A DNA stretch of 7,034 bases from Comamonadaceae bacterium (GCA_947483455.1 CANKNK010000090.1:1-7034); one strand, 5' to 3'. Shown: positions 1-6,449, counted from the first letter of the stretch. The notes: a model not told the origin generated them from the letters alone. Translations and numbers: made by a program.

Positions 1-811
1 GCTCAAAATCACCCCGGTATTTGGTACCTGCCAGCAGTGCGCCCATATCCAGGGAGTACACCACCGCGTCCGCTAGCACTTCTGGAACGTCTTTTTGGGA
101 AATTCGCCAGGCCAGACCCTCGGCAATCGCCGTCTTGCCTACGCCCGCTTCGCCCACCAGCAAGGGATTGTTTTTGCGGCGACGGCACAAAATCTGGATC
201 ACACGCTCGACTTCATACTCGCGCCCGATCAAGGGGTCGATCTTGCCGTCTTTGGCCAACTGGTTCAAGTTCTGGGTGTACTGCTCGAGCGGGGACGCTT
301 TTTCATTTTTCTCACTGGAAGCTTCCTCGGCCTCGGGGCCACTTTCGCTGCCTTTGGCGGCTTCGGGCGGATCGCTTTTCTTGATGCCGTGGGCAATGAA
401 ATTGACCACATCCAACCGGGTTACGCCCTGTTGGTGCAGATAGTAGACCGCATGGGAATCTTTTTCGCCAAAGATGGCGACCAGCACATTGCTGCCCATC
501 ACCTCTTTTTTGCCGCTGCCAGTGGACTGCACATGCATGATGGCGCGTTGGATGACCCGCTGAAAGCCCAGCGTAGGTTGGGTATCCACTTCATCGACAC
601 CGGCAACTTGGGGCGTGTTGTCTTTGATGAAATGGGTAAGCGACTTGCGCAATTCATCCACATTCGCCGAGCAGGCACGCAAGACCTCGGCGGCGCTGGG
701 GTTGTCCAGCAGGGCGAGCAAGAGGTGCTCCACCGTAATAAATTCGTGCCGCTGCTGCCGGGCCTCGACAAAAGCCATATGCAGGCTGACTTCTAATTCC
801 TGGGCGATCAT
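1..811 (-). CDS. clpA: ClpA, ATP-binding subunit of the ClpAP protease (3' end cut off by window)
   Basis: Hsp100/AAA+ unfoldase that threads substrates into the ClpP chamber in the cytoplasm and takes N-degron substrates from ClpS. The 270 residues present begin [14 protein letters not shown], the usual ClpA start. Residues 1 to about 145 form the double Clp-N domain that binds ClpS. Residues about 145-172 are a charged, low-complexity linker. The first AAA+ module follows, with Walker A GEAGVGKT at 220-227 (Lys226) and the pore-loop motif GTKYRGDF at 262-269. The family is about 750-770 residues long, so roughly two thirds lies beyond the left edge. The start is supported by an AAGGAA ribosome binding site 7 bases upstream. 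clpS lies 82 bases upstream on the same strand, so the pair is probably co-transcribed. The Walker A, pore loop and ClpS context make the identification secure. Confidence 0.97.
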   Translation of the reverse strand, partial: MIAQELEVSLHMAFVEARQQRHEFITVEHLLLALLDNPSAAEVLRACSANVDELRKSLTHFIKDNTPQVAGVDEVDTQPTLGFQRVIQRAIMHVQSTGSGKKEVMGSNVLVAIFGEKDSHAVYYLHQQGVTRLDVVNFIAHGIKKSDPPEAAKGSESGPEAEEASSEKNEKASPLEQYTQNLNQLAKDGKIDPLIGREYEVERVIQILCRRRKNNPLLVGEAGVGKTAIAEGLAWRISQKDVPEVLADAVVYSLDMGALLAGTKYRGDFE

Positions 812-851
812 GACTGTTCCTTCATCGTATGCATTTGTTCATCGTAGATGC

Positions 852-867
852 GCGCCCCACTGGGCGC
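852..867 (-). other. small hairpin between clpS and clpA
   Basis: A perfect 6-bp inverted repeat, GCGCCC / GGGCGC with a 4-base loop, lies in the 82-base gap between the clpS stop and the clpA start. No T-run follows it on the minus strand, so it is not a convincing intrinsic terminator. It could tune the clpS:clpA ratio by pausing, processing or mRNA stability. That role is inference. Confidence 0.35.
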
Positions 868-893
868 CACCTCTCACTACGTCCTATCGCCTT

Positions 894-1256
894 TTAGCCC
901 ACAGGCTCACTCACACATTGCAATGGATGCCCCGCCTTTTGGGCTGCATCCATGACTTGGTCCACCTTGGTGGCTGCCACGTCCCGGGTATACACCCCGC
1001 AAACCCCTCTTCCATCGATATGGATTTTCAGCATGATTTGGGTTGCTGTCGCCAAATCTTTGGAAAAAAATTCTTGGATCACCCCCACCACGAACTCCAT
1101 GGGGGTGAAATCGTCATTCAGCATCAGAACTTGATGCATCGCCGGTGGCTGCACTTTTTGCGGCAAACGCTCCAGCACGATGGCACCACCGCCGTCATCG
1201 CGTTTGGGGGTCTGCCGGGGGAGTTCCCTCGGGGGTTTGGGTGGGGTAGTCGCCAT
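894..1256 (-). CDS. clpS: ClpS, N-degron adaptor of the ClpAP protease
   Basis: Small cytoplasmic adaptor that binds proteins with bulky hydrophobic N-terminal residues and delivers them to ClpA. The protein has 120 residues, slightly longer than E. coli ClpS (106). Residues 1 to about 35 are a flexible Pro/Lys/Arg-rich tail. The core holds the signature [10 protein letters not shown] at 47-56, matching the E. coli binding-pocket residues Asn34, Asp35, Asp36, Thr38 and Met40, and His79 in LKIHIDG matches E. coli His66. The C-terminal [15 protein letters not shown] stretch is typical. All pocket residues are present, so it should be active. The ATG has an AGGA motif unusually close upstream (about 2 bases). 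It lies upstream of clpA on the same strand and is separated from icd by a terminator, so its own promoter should lie within about 80 bases upstream; I could not identify a clean -10/-35 pair there. Confidence 0.97.
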   Translation of the reverse strand: MATTPPKPPRELPRQTPKRDDGGGAIVLERLPQKVQPPAMHQVLMLNDDFTPMEFVVGVIQEFFSKDLATATQIMLKIHIDGRGVCGVYTRDVAATKVDQVMDAAQKAGHPLQCVSEPVG

Positions 1257-1338
1257 CGTCCTATTTTATCGGTCCATACATCCTAGCGCAGTGCCAAGGG
1301 TAATTGGAGCGCCAAGTGCCGGATTCAAGCCCGTCGAG

Positions 1339-1377
1339 AAAAAAACGCCTGCGGCGCTGGTGCGCAACAGGCGTTTT
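1339..1377 (-). terminator. Rho-independent terminator of icd
   Basis: Read on the minus strand, an AAAACGCCTG/CAGGCG-type stem (arms at 1342-1351 and 1368-1377) contains an inner GCGC/GCGC pairing with a TGGT-type loop at 1358-1361, and ends in a run of seven T (plus-strand A-run 1339-1345). It lies 37 bases beyond the icd stop and ahead of clpS. It therefore separates the icd transcript from clpS-clpA. The outer A/T arms make it nearly symmetrical, but no plus-strand gene ends here. Confidence 0.85.
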
Positions 1378-1413
1378 ATCAGCATCCTCAGCGGGCCATG
1401 TACCCGCGTGCGA

Positions 1414-2667
1414 CTACATATGGTCGATCATGACCTTGCCAAAGCCAGAGCAGCTGACTTGGGTTGCGCCGTCCATCAGGCGGGCAAAGTCGTAGGTGAC
1501 TTTCTTGCTGAGAATGGATTTTTTCATGGAACTGATAATCAAATCTGCCGCCTCTTTCCACCCCATATGGCGCAGCATCATTTCGGCTGACAAAATTTCG
1601 GAGCCGGGATTGACGTAGTCTTTGCCCGCATATTTGGGCGCCGTGCCGTGGGTGGCCTCGAACATGGCCACCGTATCACTGAGGTTGGCGCCCGGGGCAA
1701 TGCCGATTCCGCCGACCTGCGCAGCCAGGGCGTCGGACACGTAGTCGCCGTTCAGGTTGAGGGTAGCGATGACGCTGTACTCAGCGGGGCGCAGCAAGAT
1801 TTGTTGCAAGAAAGCGTCGGCAATACTGTCCTTGACCGTGATTTCGCGACCGGTTCTGGGGTTTTTAAATTTGCACCAAGGGCCACCGTCGACCAGTTGG
1901 GCGCCGAATTCTTTTTGCGCCAGGCCATAGGCCCAGTCGCGGAAGCCGCCTTCGGTAAATTTCATGATGTTGCCCTTGTGGACAATGGTCACACTGGGCT
2001 TGTCGTTATCAATCGCGTATTGGATGGCTTTGCGCACCAGGCGTTCTGTACCTTCGCGCGACACCGGCTTGATGCCAATACCCGAGGTATTGGGGAAACG
2101 GATTTTTTTGACGCCCATTTCCTCGGTCAGGAACTTGATCAGCTTTTTGGCCTTGTCGGACTCGGCCTCAAATTCGATGCCCGCGTAAATATCCTCGGAG
2201 TTTTCGCGGAAGATGACCATATCGGTCTTGTGCGGCTCTTTCACCGGGCTGGGCACGCCATCAAAATATTGGATGGGCCTGAGGCAAACGTATAAATCGA
2301 GTTCCTGGCGCAAAGCCACGTTCAAAGAGCGGATGCCGCCACCGACCGGCGTCGTCAGGGGGCCTTTGATGGAAACCACATAGTCGCGGATTGCATGCAG
2401 GGTTTCTTCGGGCAGCCACACATCCGGGCCATAGACCTTGGTGGACTTTTCACCGGCGTACACCTCCATCCAATGTATTTTCCGCTTGCCACCGTAACAT
2501 TTGGCCACTGCCGCATCCACCACTTTGAGCATCACCGGCGTAATGTCCAGCCCCGTACCGTCACCCTCGATAAAGGGGATGATGGGCTCATCGGGAACGT
2601 TCAGGGAAAAATCGGCATTGACCGTGATTTTCTGGCCTTGGGCGGGAATTTTGATGTGCTGGTACAT
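1414..2667 (-). CDS. icd: Isocitrate dehydrogenase, NADP-dependent
   Basis: TCA-cycle enzyme that converts isocitrate and NADP+ to 2-oxoglutarate, CO2 and NADPH in the cytoplasm. The protein has 417 residues, against 416 for E. coli Icd, and most landmarks align with an offset of +1. The substrate site is intact: Ser114, Asn116, Arg120, Arg130, Arg154, Tyr161 and Lys231. The metal ligands Asp284, Asp308 and Asp312 are present. NADP specificity is indicated by HGTAPKY at 340-346 (Lys345, Tyr346), Val352, Tyr392 and Arg396, the same set as in the E. coli enzyme. Ser114 corresponds to the E. coli Ser113 that is phosphorylated by isocitrate dehydrogenase kinase/phosphatase, so control at the glyoxylate branch point is possible if aceK exists elsewhere. 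The start MYQHIKIP has an AAAGAGA-type ribosome binding site about 10 bases upstream. The gene is followed by a strong terminator and appears to be transcribed alone. Confidence 0.98.
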   Translation of the reverse strand: MYQHIKIPAQGQKITVNADFSLNVPDEPIIPFIEGDGTGLDITPVMLKVVDAAVAKCYGGKRKIHWMEVYAGEKSTKVYGPDVWLPEETLHAIRDYVVSIKGPLTTPVGGGIRSLNVALRQELDLYVCLRPIQYFDGVPSPVKEPHKTDMVIFRENSEDIYAGIEFEAESDKAKKLIKFLTEEMGVKKIRFPNTSGIGIKPVSREGTERLVRKAIQYAIDNDKPSVTIVHKGNIMKFTEGGFRDWAYGLAQKEFGAQLVDGGPWCKFKNPRTGREITVKDSIADAFLQQILLRPAEYSVIATLNLNGDYVSDALAAQVGGIGIAPGANLSDTVAMFEATHGTAPKYAGKDYVNPGSEILSAEMMLRHMGWKEAADLIISSMKKSILSKKVTYDFARLMDGATQVSCSGFGKVMIDHM

Positions 2668-2680
2668 GAAATGAGTCTCT

Positions 2681-2719
2681 TTGATGTTGAATCAAGCGGT
2701 GAAGCACCGCCTGCAAGGC
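2681..2719 (-). promoter_or_regulatory. cluster of small inverted repeats in the icd leader
   Basis: Three small inverted repeats lie next to each other just upstream of icd. TTGAT-N5-ATCAA is at 2681-2695, GCGGTG-N3-CACCGC at 2696-2710 (6-bp stem, read on the minus strand), and GCCT-N3-AGGC at 2709-2719. The first resembles an FNR/Crp-type half-site pair but has one spacer base too many (N5 instead of N4), and it is immediately upstream of the ribosome binding site. The cluster could be an operator or folded leader RNA. Both roles are inferred. Confidence 0.3.
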
Positions 2720-2880
2720 CTGTTTACCGGAGGGTCCGCAGACTTTTTCTGACTTGTCAACGCAATTTTAGACACAAACCTTTACGCGATACTGTCATAA
2801 ATCAAGAAGCGCGTGGGCTAGGCACCCGCCCCGCCGCCCTCGACCACGCGCGACAGCTCGATCCGATGGGGTGTGCCGCA

Positions 2881-2897
2881 CCCCTAGCAGCTAGGGG
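2881..2897 (+). promoter_or_regulatory. hairpin covering the DUF192 ribosome binding site
   Basis: Perfect inverted repeat CCCCTAG-CAG-CTAGGGG (7-bp arms, 3-base loop). The right arm contains the only good Shine-Dalgarno match (AGGGG, 2893-2897) for the gene starting at 2909. If the hairpin forms in mRNA, the ribosome binding site is paired. It could also act as a protein-binding palindrome in DNA. Confidence 0.5.
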
Positions 2898-2908
2898 ACA
2901 ATCACGCC

Positions 2909-3367
2909 ATGAACTTCTTTATCCGCATCCTCACCACAGCGACTTTGCTGGCGCCCCTGAGCCCACTTATGGCGCAGGATCAGCCCCAAACCGGCTTGCC
3001 GCGTACCAGCCTGGCAGCTGGTTTCCATCAAATCGAAGTGCAAATTGCCAGCACCCCGGCGCAACAGGCCACCGGCTTGATGTTCCGCGCGGAGATGCCA
3101 CAACACGAAGGCATGTTGTTTATCTTCCCCGAGCCCAAACAGCAATGTTTCTGGATGAAAAACACCTTGATTCCCCTGACAGCGGCCTTCGTCGCCGATG
3201 ATGGGACGGTAGTCAACCTGGAAGATATGCAGCCGCAAACCACCAAATCGCACTGCTCGGCCAAGCCGGTACGCTTTGTTTTGGAAGTCAACCAGGGTTG
3301 GTTTATGAAGAAAGGCCTTAAAGCTGGTTTGCGACTGGCCGGCCCGCCTTTCAAGTCAGGCGGCTAA
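2909..3367 (+). CDS. Exported DUF192 family protein
   Basis: Small exported protein of the DUF192 family, whose biochemical function is not established. The 152 residues start with a signal peptide: Phe-Phe-Ile-Arg, then a hydrophobic core of about residues 8-20, and likely cleavage after LMA at residue 22. The mature part has the family hallmarks: TGLMFRAEMPQHEGMLFIF at 55-73, FWMKNTLIPL at 81-90, then DDGTVVNLEDMQP at 97-109 and a C-terminal FVLEVNQGW. Cys80 and Cys116 could form a disulfide in the periplasm, which is inferred. The gene diverges from icd across 241 bases and converges with the asparaginase gene 62 bases downstream. It seems monocistronic. The start is supported by AGGGG 11 bases upstream, inside a hairpin. 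Confidence 0.9.
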   Translation: MNFFIRILTTATLLAPLSPLMAQDQPQTGLPRTSLAAGFHQIEVQIASTPAQQATGLMFRAEMPQHEGMLFIFPEPKQQCFWMKNTLIPLTAAFVADDGTVVNLEDMQPQTTKSHCSAKPVRFVLEVNQGWFMKKGLKAGLRLAGPPFKSGG

Positions 3368-3429
3368 GTCGCCGCGGGCCCGGACACCCATTACTTTTTT
3401 GCAAGCTAAGGGCTGCGCCCTGGCGGGAT

Positions 3430-4431
3430 CTAAGTCGCGACGGGACGCGCGGCGAGTTGCAGCATCAGCTCGATGCGGGCCTTGACGGGACTTAATTCAA
3501 GAATCGGAAACTCTTGGCCCCGTCCATCGGCTCGGGGCAGCACCCGCCCGCGCGCGCAGCGCGTAGTGCGCACCACTGTCACGCCCTGGGATTGCGCCTC
3601 TTGCAGCGCCGCTTCCAGCCCCCGGTGTACCGTGCCATTGCCGGTACCGGCCAGCACAATACCCTGTAGCGGCGCGTCCCCGGACAGCGGGGGCGCACAC
3701 AGTGCGCGCACCATAGCGCCATCCGCACCGTTATGACTGAACACGATTTCTACTCGGGGAAAGGCCTGACCCACATCAGTCTGCGCGGGCAAAGACTGCA
3801 CTGCGCGGCTTGGCATGGCCCGGGGCCAGCCGCCAAGTAGCCGCAACTGCATTTCTTCCACCACACCGACCAGTCCATATTCACCTGCATCAAAAGGGTT
3901 GAGCTGGTAGGGATGATTTTTTTGTACCTGCGCGCCATCAAAAACCTGGCCTTGGCACACCAGCATCACACCCTGGGCGCCTGGGGTACAGGCAAGCACC
4001 GTGGCATCGCGTAGGTTTTGCGGGCCGTCCGGCCAATGGGAGCTTGCCGGGCGCATGGCGCAAGTCATGACCACGGGCTTGGCAGCCAGCAATAAAGCGG
4101 GCAGCGTTCGGGCCAGAAAAAACGCGGTCTCCTCCAAGGTATCCGTGCCATGGGTAATCACCACACCCCGCACCGTGGGACTGTCCAAATGATGGGCCAC
4201 GCGCGCGCCCAGCACCTGCCAATGGCTGGGGTCTAAATCCTTGCTGTCCTCCTGAAATACCTGTTCATGCCGCAAGTCGCGCCCGCCCAAACGTTTAGGC
4301 AAACCCGGTAGCGCCGCCAGCAAGTCGCCCAGCGGGACCCGGCCCGAGGTGTAAGAAAGATTGTCCTGCGCGCTCGCTGCGCTCCCGGCAATCGTGCCGC
4401 CGGTGCCCAAAAAGACGATGGATTCAGCCAT
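3430..4431 (-). CDS. L-asparaginase, type I/II family, cytoplasmic
   Basis: Amidohydrolase that splits asparagine into aspartate and ammonia. The 333 residues carry both family signatures: GTGGTIAG at 9-16 with nucleophile Thr13, and VITHGTDTLEETAFFL at 91-106 with Thr96 and Asp97. Other active-site residues of E. coli asparaginase II have counterparts: Tyr27, Ser63, Lys171 (VQK, after FDGAQ) and Asn265 in GTGNG. The sequence resembles type II enzymes, but no signal peptide is visible, so I expect a cytoplasmic location and give no ansA/ansB symbol. An in-frame ATG at 4533 would add 34 residues of untypical sequence and run through the LexA operator. The start at 4431 places the Thr motif where the family has it and has AAGGA about 10 bases upstream. 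The gene diverges from lexA. Glutaminase side activity cannot be judged from sequence. Confidence 0.93.
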   Translation of the reverse strand: MAESIVFLGTGGTIAGSAASAQDNLSYTSGRVPLGDLLAALPGLPKRLGGRDLRHEQVFQEDSKDLDPSHWQVLGARVAHHLDSPTVRGVVITHGTDTLEETAFFLARTLPALLLAAKPVVMTCAMRPASSHWPDGPQNLRDATVLACTPGAQGVMLVCQGQVFDGAQVQKNHPYQLNPFDAGEYGLVGVVEEMQLRLLGGWPRAMPSRAVQSLPAQTDVGQAFPRVEIVFSHNGADGAMVRALCAPPLSGDAPLQGIVLAGTGNGTVHRGLEAALQEAQSQGVTVVRTTRCARGRVLPRADGRGQEFPILELSPVKARIELMLQLAARPVAT

Positions 4432-4444
4432 AACAAAAAAATCC

Positions 4445-4472
4445 TTGCAAAAAAATAAAAACTGGATAAAAA
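4445..4472 (+). promoter_or_regulatory. possible lexA promoter
   Basis: TTGCAA at 4445-4450 and TAAAAA at 4467-4472, 16 bases apart, resemble sigma-70 -35 and -10 elements. The first LexA-box-like site overlaps the -10, as expected of an autorepressed lexA promoter. The region is A-rich, so a chance match is quite possible. Confidence 0.35.
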
Positions 4473-4477
4473 TACAG
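4462..4477 (+). promoter_or_regulatory. LexA box-like site 1 (one mismatch)
   Basis: CTGGATAAAAATACAG matches CTGT-N8-ACAG with one change (G for the fourth-position T) and has an A/T-rich core, as in functional SOS boxes. It lies 65 bases upstream of lexA and 30 bases upstream of the divergent asparaginase start. Confidence 0.7.
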
Positions 4478-4480
4478 TTA

Positions 4481-4496
4481 CTGTGTAAGTTCACAG
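4481..4496 (+). promoter_or_regulatory. LexA box 2 (perfect CTGT-N8-ACAG)
   Basis: CTGTGTAAGTTCACAG is an exact match to the CTGT-N8-ACAG SOS box used in beta- and gammaproteobacteria. It is 46 bases upstream of the lexA start and three bases from site 1. This is the strongest site and implies that LexA autoregulates lexA. Confidence 0.9.
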
Positions 4497-4497
4497 T

Positions 4498-4513
4498 CTG
4501 TTTGCAAACCCAG
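4498..4513 (+). promoter_or_regulatory. LexA box-like site 3 (one mismatch)
   Basis: CTGTTTGCAAACCCAG matches CTGT-N8-ACAG with one change (CCAG for ACAG) and begins one base after box 2. Its core also contains the perfect 10-base palindrome GTTTGCAAAC at 4500-4509. It may be a third LexA operator or a site for another factor. Binding here has weaker support than at box 2. Confidence 0.5.
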
Positions 4514-4542
4514 CCTGTCCTGACCACCTTCAAGGAGTCCGT

Positions 4543-5217
4543 ATGCTAGAAGCCCCCAAACTCACTGCCCGCCAGCAGCAGATTCTCACGCTCATCGAAA
4601 CCGCGATTGCACAAACCGGCGCGCCCCCCACCCGCGCCGAAATCGCTGCGGAGCTGGGCTTTAAGTCGGCCAATGCGGCAGAGGAGCATCTGCAAGCGCT
4701 GGCCCGCAAGGGCATGATAGAGCTGGTCAGCGGCACCTCACGCGGCATCCGCTTGCGCGGCCAGACACTGCGCGACATCCAAAGCAGCCGCTCCAAACAA
4801 TTCTCGCTTTCCCTGCCCGGTCTGGCTCAATTGTGCTTGCCCCTCATTGGACGGGTGGCCGCCGGTTCGCCCATATTGGCGCAAGAACATGTAGACCAGA
4901 CTTATTACGTCGAAAACAGCTTGTTCCAGCGCCAGCCAGATTACCTGCTCAAAGTACGCGGCATGTCCATGCGCGATGCCGGCATCATGGACGGCGATTT
5001 GCTGGCCGTCCAGTCCACCAAAGAGGCGAAAAACGGCCAGATCATCGTGGCCCGCATTGGCGAAGAAGTCACCGTCAAGCGATTCCGCCGCAACAAGCAT
5101 TTGATCGAACTGCACCCCGAAAACCCGGATTTCCAAACCATTGTGGTCGAGCCGGGCGAACCCTTCGAGATCGAAGGCCTAGCAGTTGGCCTCATCCGCA
5201 ACACCATCCTCATGTGA
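4543..5217 (+). CDS. lexA: LexA, SOS-response repressor and self-cleaving protease
   Basis: Represses DNA-damage genes until RecA filaments trigger its self-cleavage. Residues 1 to about 72 are the winged-helix DNA-binding domain, including [18 protein letters not shown] at 40-57 and the [11 protein letters not shown] wing at 63-73. The C-terminal peptidase S24 domain has the Ala107-Gly108 cleavage site in GRVAAGSP, the Ser142 nucleophile in RGMSMRD and the general base Lys179 in TVKRF, equivalent to E. coli Ala84-Gly85, Ser119 and Lys156. All residues for self-cleavage are present. It has 224 residues against 202 in E. coli; the extra length is mostly the linker at about 73-98. The start has AAGGAG at 4532-4537, ideally spaced. 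It is expected to be autoregulated through the upstream boxes and probably shares a transcript with the small gene 24 bases downstream. Confidence 0.98.
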   Translation: MLEAPKLTARQQQILTLIETAIAQTGAPPTRAEIAAELGFKSANAAEEHLQALARKGMIELVSGTSRGIRLRGQTLRDIQSSRSKQFSLSLPGLAQLCLPLIGRVAAGSPILAQEHVDQTYYVENSLFQRQPDYLLKVRGMSMRDAGIMDGDLLAVQSTKEAKNGQIIVARIGEEVTVKRFRRNKHLIELHPENPDFQTIVVEPGEPFEIEGLAVGLIRNTILM

Positions 5218-5241
5218 ACACCGGTCCATAGAAAGCACCCC

Positions 5242-5574
5242 ATGCGCACTCTTATCAACGCTCCTAAAGTCTCCGCCACCTTGTACCGCTTTGCGGACTG
5301 GTTGCAAGGCAGGCAAGCCCCGCCAAGGCAGACTGAGCAAACACGTACTGAGCCCTGTCAGATCAGGGTCATGCCGCTGCGCCCCTCGGCCAAGGCGCAA
5401 GCCCCCGCAGCGGCGCTCAACCGAGCGCCCGTCAATCTGCGGCCCTTGCGCGTATTGCGCATCGTGGACAACCCAAACCGCTCGGCGGGCGGGCGCATGG
5501 TCATTTCGGGGCGGATGGCCGATGTGTGCGCCGAATTGGATCGACTGGCAGGCAAAGAAGCAGCCGCGGCATGA
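5242..5574 (+). CDS. Uncharacterised 110-residue protein, probably in the lexA transcript
   Basis: I do not recognise a characterised family. The protein has no signal peptide or membrane segment. Residues 1-25 include a possible amphipathic helix (TLYRFADWLQG, 13-23). Residues 26-68 are rich in Pro, Arg, Ala and Gln and probably disordered. The most structured-looking part is 69-103, with the strand-like RVLRIVD, then GRMVISGRMADVCAELDRLA (84-103), followed by an Ala-rich tail. Gene-like codon use, the 24-base gap after lexA, the same strand and no terminator between them support a real gene read from the lexA promoter. The ribosome binding site is weak (GAAAG about 7 bases upstream), so it may be poorly translated. 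By position it could be SOS-regulated, like the sulA gene next to lexA in some pseudomonads, but I see no resemblance to SulA. Confidence 0.75.
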   Translation: MRTLINAPKVSATLYRFADWLQGRQAPPRQTEQTRTEPCQIRVMPLRPSAKAQAPAAALNRAPVNLRPLRVLRIVDNPNRSAGGRMVISGRMADVCAELDRLAGKEAAAA

Positions 5575-5645
5575 TGCTTTAGGCTGGCGGGATACGCGGG
5601 TCCCGGGCTCTGGAGTCGCGAGACCATCTGCCCTTAGACACGCAG

Positions 5646-5672
5646 GCGACAAAATCGCTTTATCCTTAGCGA
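5646..5672 (+). other. overlapping inverted repeats upstream of the Crp/Fnr gene
   Basis: In the 155-base gap before the Crp/Fnr-type gene, GCGA-N5-TCGC (5646-5658) overlaps TCGCT-N8-AGCGA (5655-5672). The shared TCGC can pair in only one of the two. The second has the length and symmetry of an operator. No T-run follows, so it is not a terminator. Stems are short and chance is possible. Confidence 0.25.
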
Positions 5673-5729
5673 GACAGGGGTGACAATGCGGTAATGCACT
5701 TTGCCCCCCGCTTTCGCTAGGGTCCTGCC

Positions 5730-6449
5730 ATGGACGAACCCATTCTCACGGTAGAAGAGCGTAACGCGATTAATTCGGGGCGCTGGTTTTCCGCGCTGTC
5801 GCCCTCTCTCAAACATGACATCTTGCGCTATGCCTATGTCCGTCGCTACCGCGACGGCGAACTGCTGGCGGCACGTGGCGAACCTCCAGAAGAATGGCTG
5901 GCATGTGCCAAAGGTGCGGTGCGGGTCAGCTCTACCTCGATTTCGGGCAAGCAAATCACACTGACCTATGTAGAGCCAGGCATCTGGTTTGGCGACGTCT
6001 CGATTTTTGACGGGGACCGCCGTACCCACGATGCCTATGCCCACGGCGACACCACCACCTTGTGCGTCGCCAAGGCGGACTTCAAGAAAATCCTGTCTGC
6101 CCATGTCGAGTTATACGAGGCCCTGCTGCGGCTCCACGCCCGACGCATTCGCCAGCTATACGGACTGGTGGAAGACCTCAACACCCTGCCCTTGCGCGCG
6201 CGCTTGGCCAAGCAGTTGCTGCACTTAGTCCGTAGCTATGGCATTCCGTCGCTCAGCGACGGTAGCGAGACCCGCATCGGCCTGCAATTAGCCCAAGAGG
6301 AATTGGCGCAACTGCTGGGCGCCTCGCGCCAGCGCGTCAATCAAGAGCTCAAGTCTATGGAGCGCGATGGCTTTATCCGCATTGAACCAGGCGGCTTGGT
6401 TATCCGCGATCGGCAGGCGCTGATGCGCATTGCAGAAGCCGATCTGTGA
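5730..6449 (+). CDS. Crp/Fnr-family transcriptional regulator
   Basis: DNA-binding regulator with a cNMP-binding-like sensor domain at about residues 20-130, a dimerisation helix at about 130-155, and a Crp-type winged helix-turn-helix at about 155-235. The HTH includes LAQEELAQLLGASRQRVNQELKSM, with recognition-helix residues around SRQRVNQEL (199-207). The 239-residue length is typical. The only cysteines are Cys59 and Cys112, and the N-terminal cluster that holds the FNR 4Fe-4S centre is absent, so oxygen sensing through that centre is not expected. In the ligand loop GDVSIFDGDRRTHDA (88-102), Asp replaces the usual Glu and the Arg-Ser/Thr pair is RT at 98-99. Ligand and targets are unknown. 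A modest TAGGG ribosome binding site lies about 7 bases before the start. It lies 42 bases upstream of the phosphotransferase-like gene on the same strand, so the two may be co-transcribed. Confidence 0.93.
   Translation: MDEPILTVEERNAINSGRWFSALSPSLKHDILRYAYVRRYRDGELLAARGEPPEEWLACAKGAVRVSSTSISGKQITLTYVEPGIWFGDVSIFDGDRRTHDAYAHGDTTTLCVAKADFKKILSAHVELYEALLRLHARRIRQLYGLVEDLNTLPLRARLAKQLLHLVRSYGIPSLSDGSETRIGLQLAQEELAQLLGASRQRVNQELKSMERDGFIRIEPGGLVIRDRQALMRIAEADL

Noticed and set aside
95..796. Plus-strand open frame of 233 codons antisense to clpA
   Set aside because: It mirrors the clpA coding strand at high GC, has no good ribosome binding site and its translation shows no family features, while the minus strand reads as a clear ClpA.
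1648..2295. Plus-strand open frame of 215 codons antisense to icd
   Set aside because: It lies wholly within icd, which is conserved along its length; the translation looks like a frame shadow.
2681..2694. FNR box upstream of icd
   Set aside because: TTGAT and ATCAA are separated by five bases instead of four, so the site does not fit the consensus; kept only as an inverted repeat.
2792..2803. CTGTCATAAATC, resembling half of a Pho box
   Set aside because: The second 7-base repeat at the required 11-base spacing is missing on both sides, so it is only a half-site and probably chance.
2395..3201. Plus-strand open frame of 268 codons spanning the start of icd, the intergenic region and part of the DUF192 gene
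   Set aside because: It overlaps icd antisense and the DUF192 gene in another frame, and its translation has no recognisable domain.
3368..3429. Possible bidirectional terminator between DUF192 and asparaginase genes
   Set aside because: AGGGC-TGC-GCCCT (3409-3421) is only 5 bp and is not followed by T in either direction; the T6 run at 3395-3400 has no strong stem before it.
4432..4533. Upstream ATG extending the asparaginase by 34 residues
   Set aside because: The extension has no family similarity, runs through the LexA boxes and lacks a convincing ribosome binding site, whereas the start at 4431 puts the catalytic Thr motif at its usual place.
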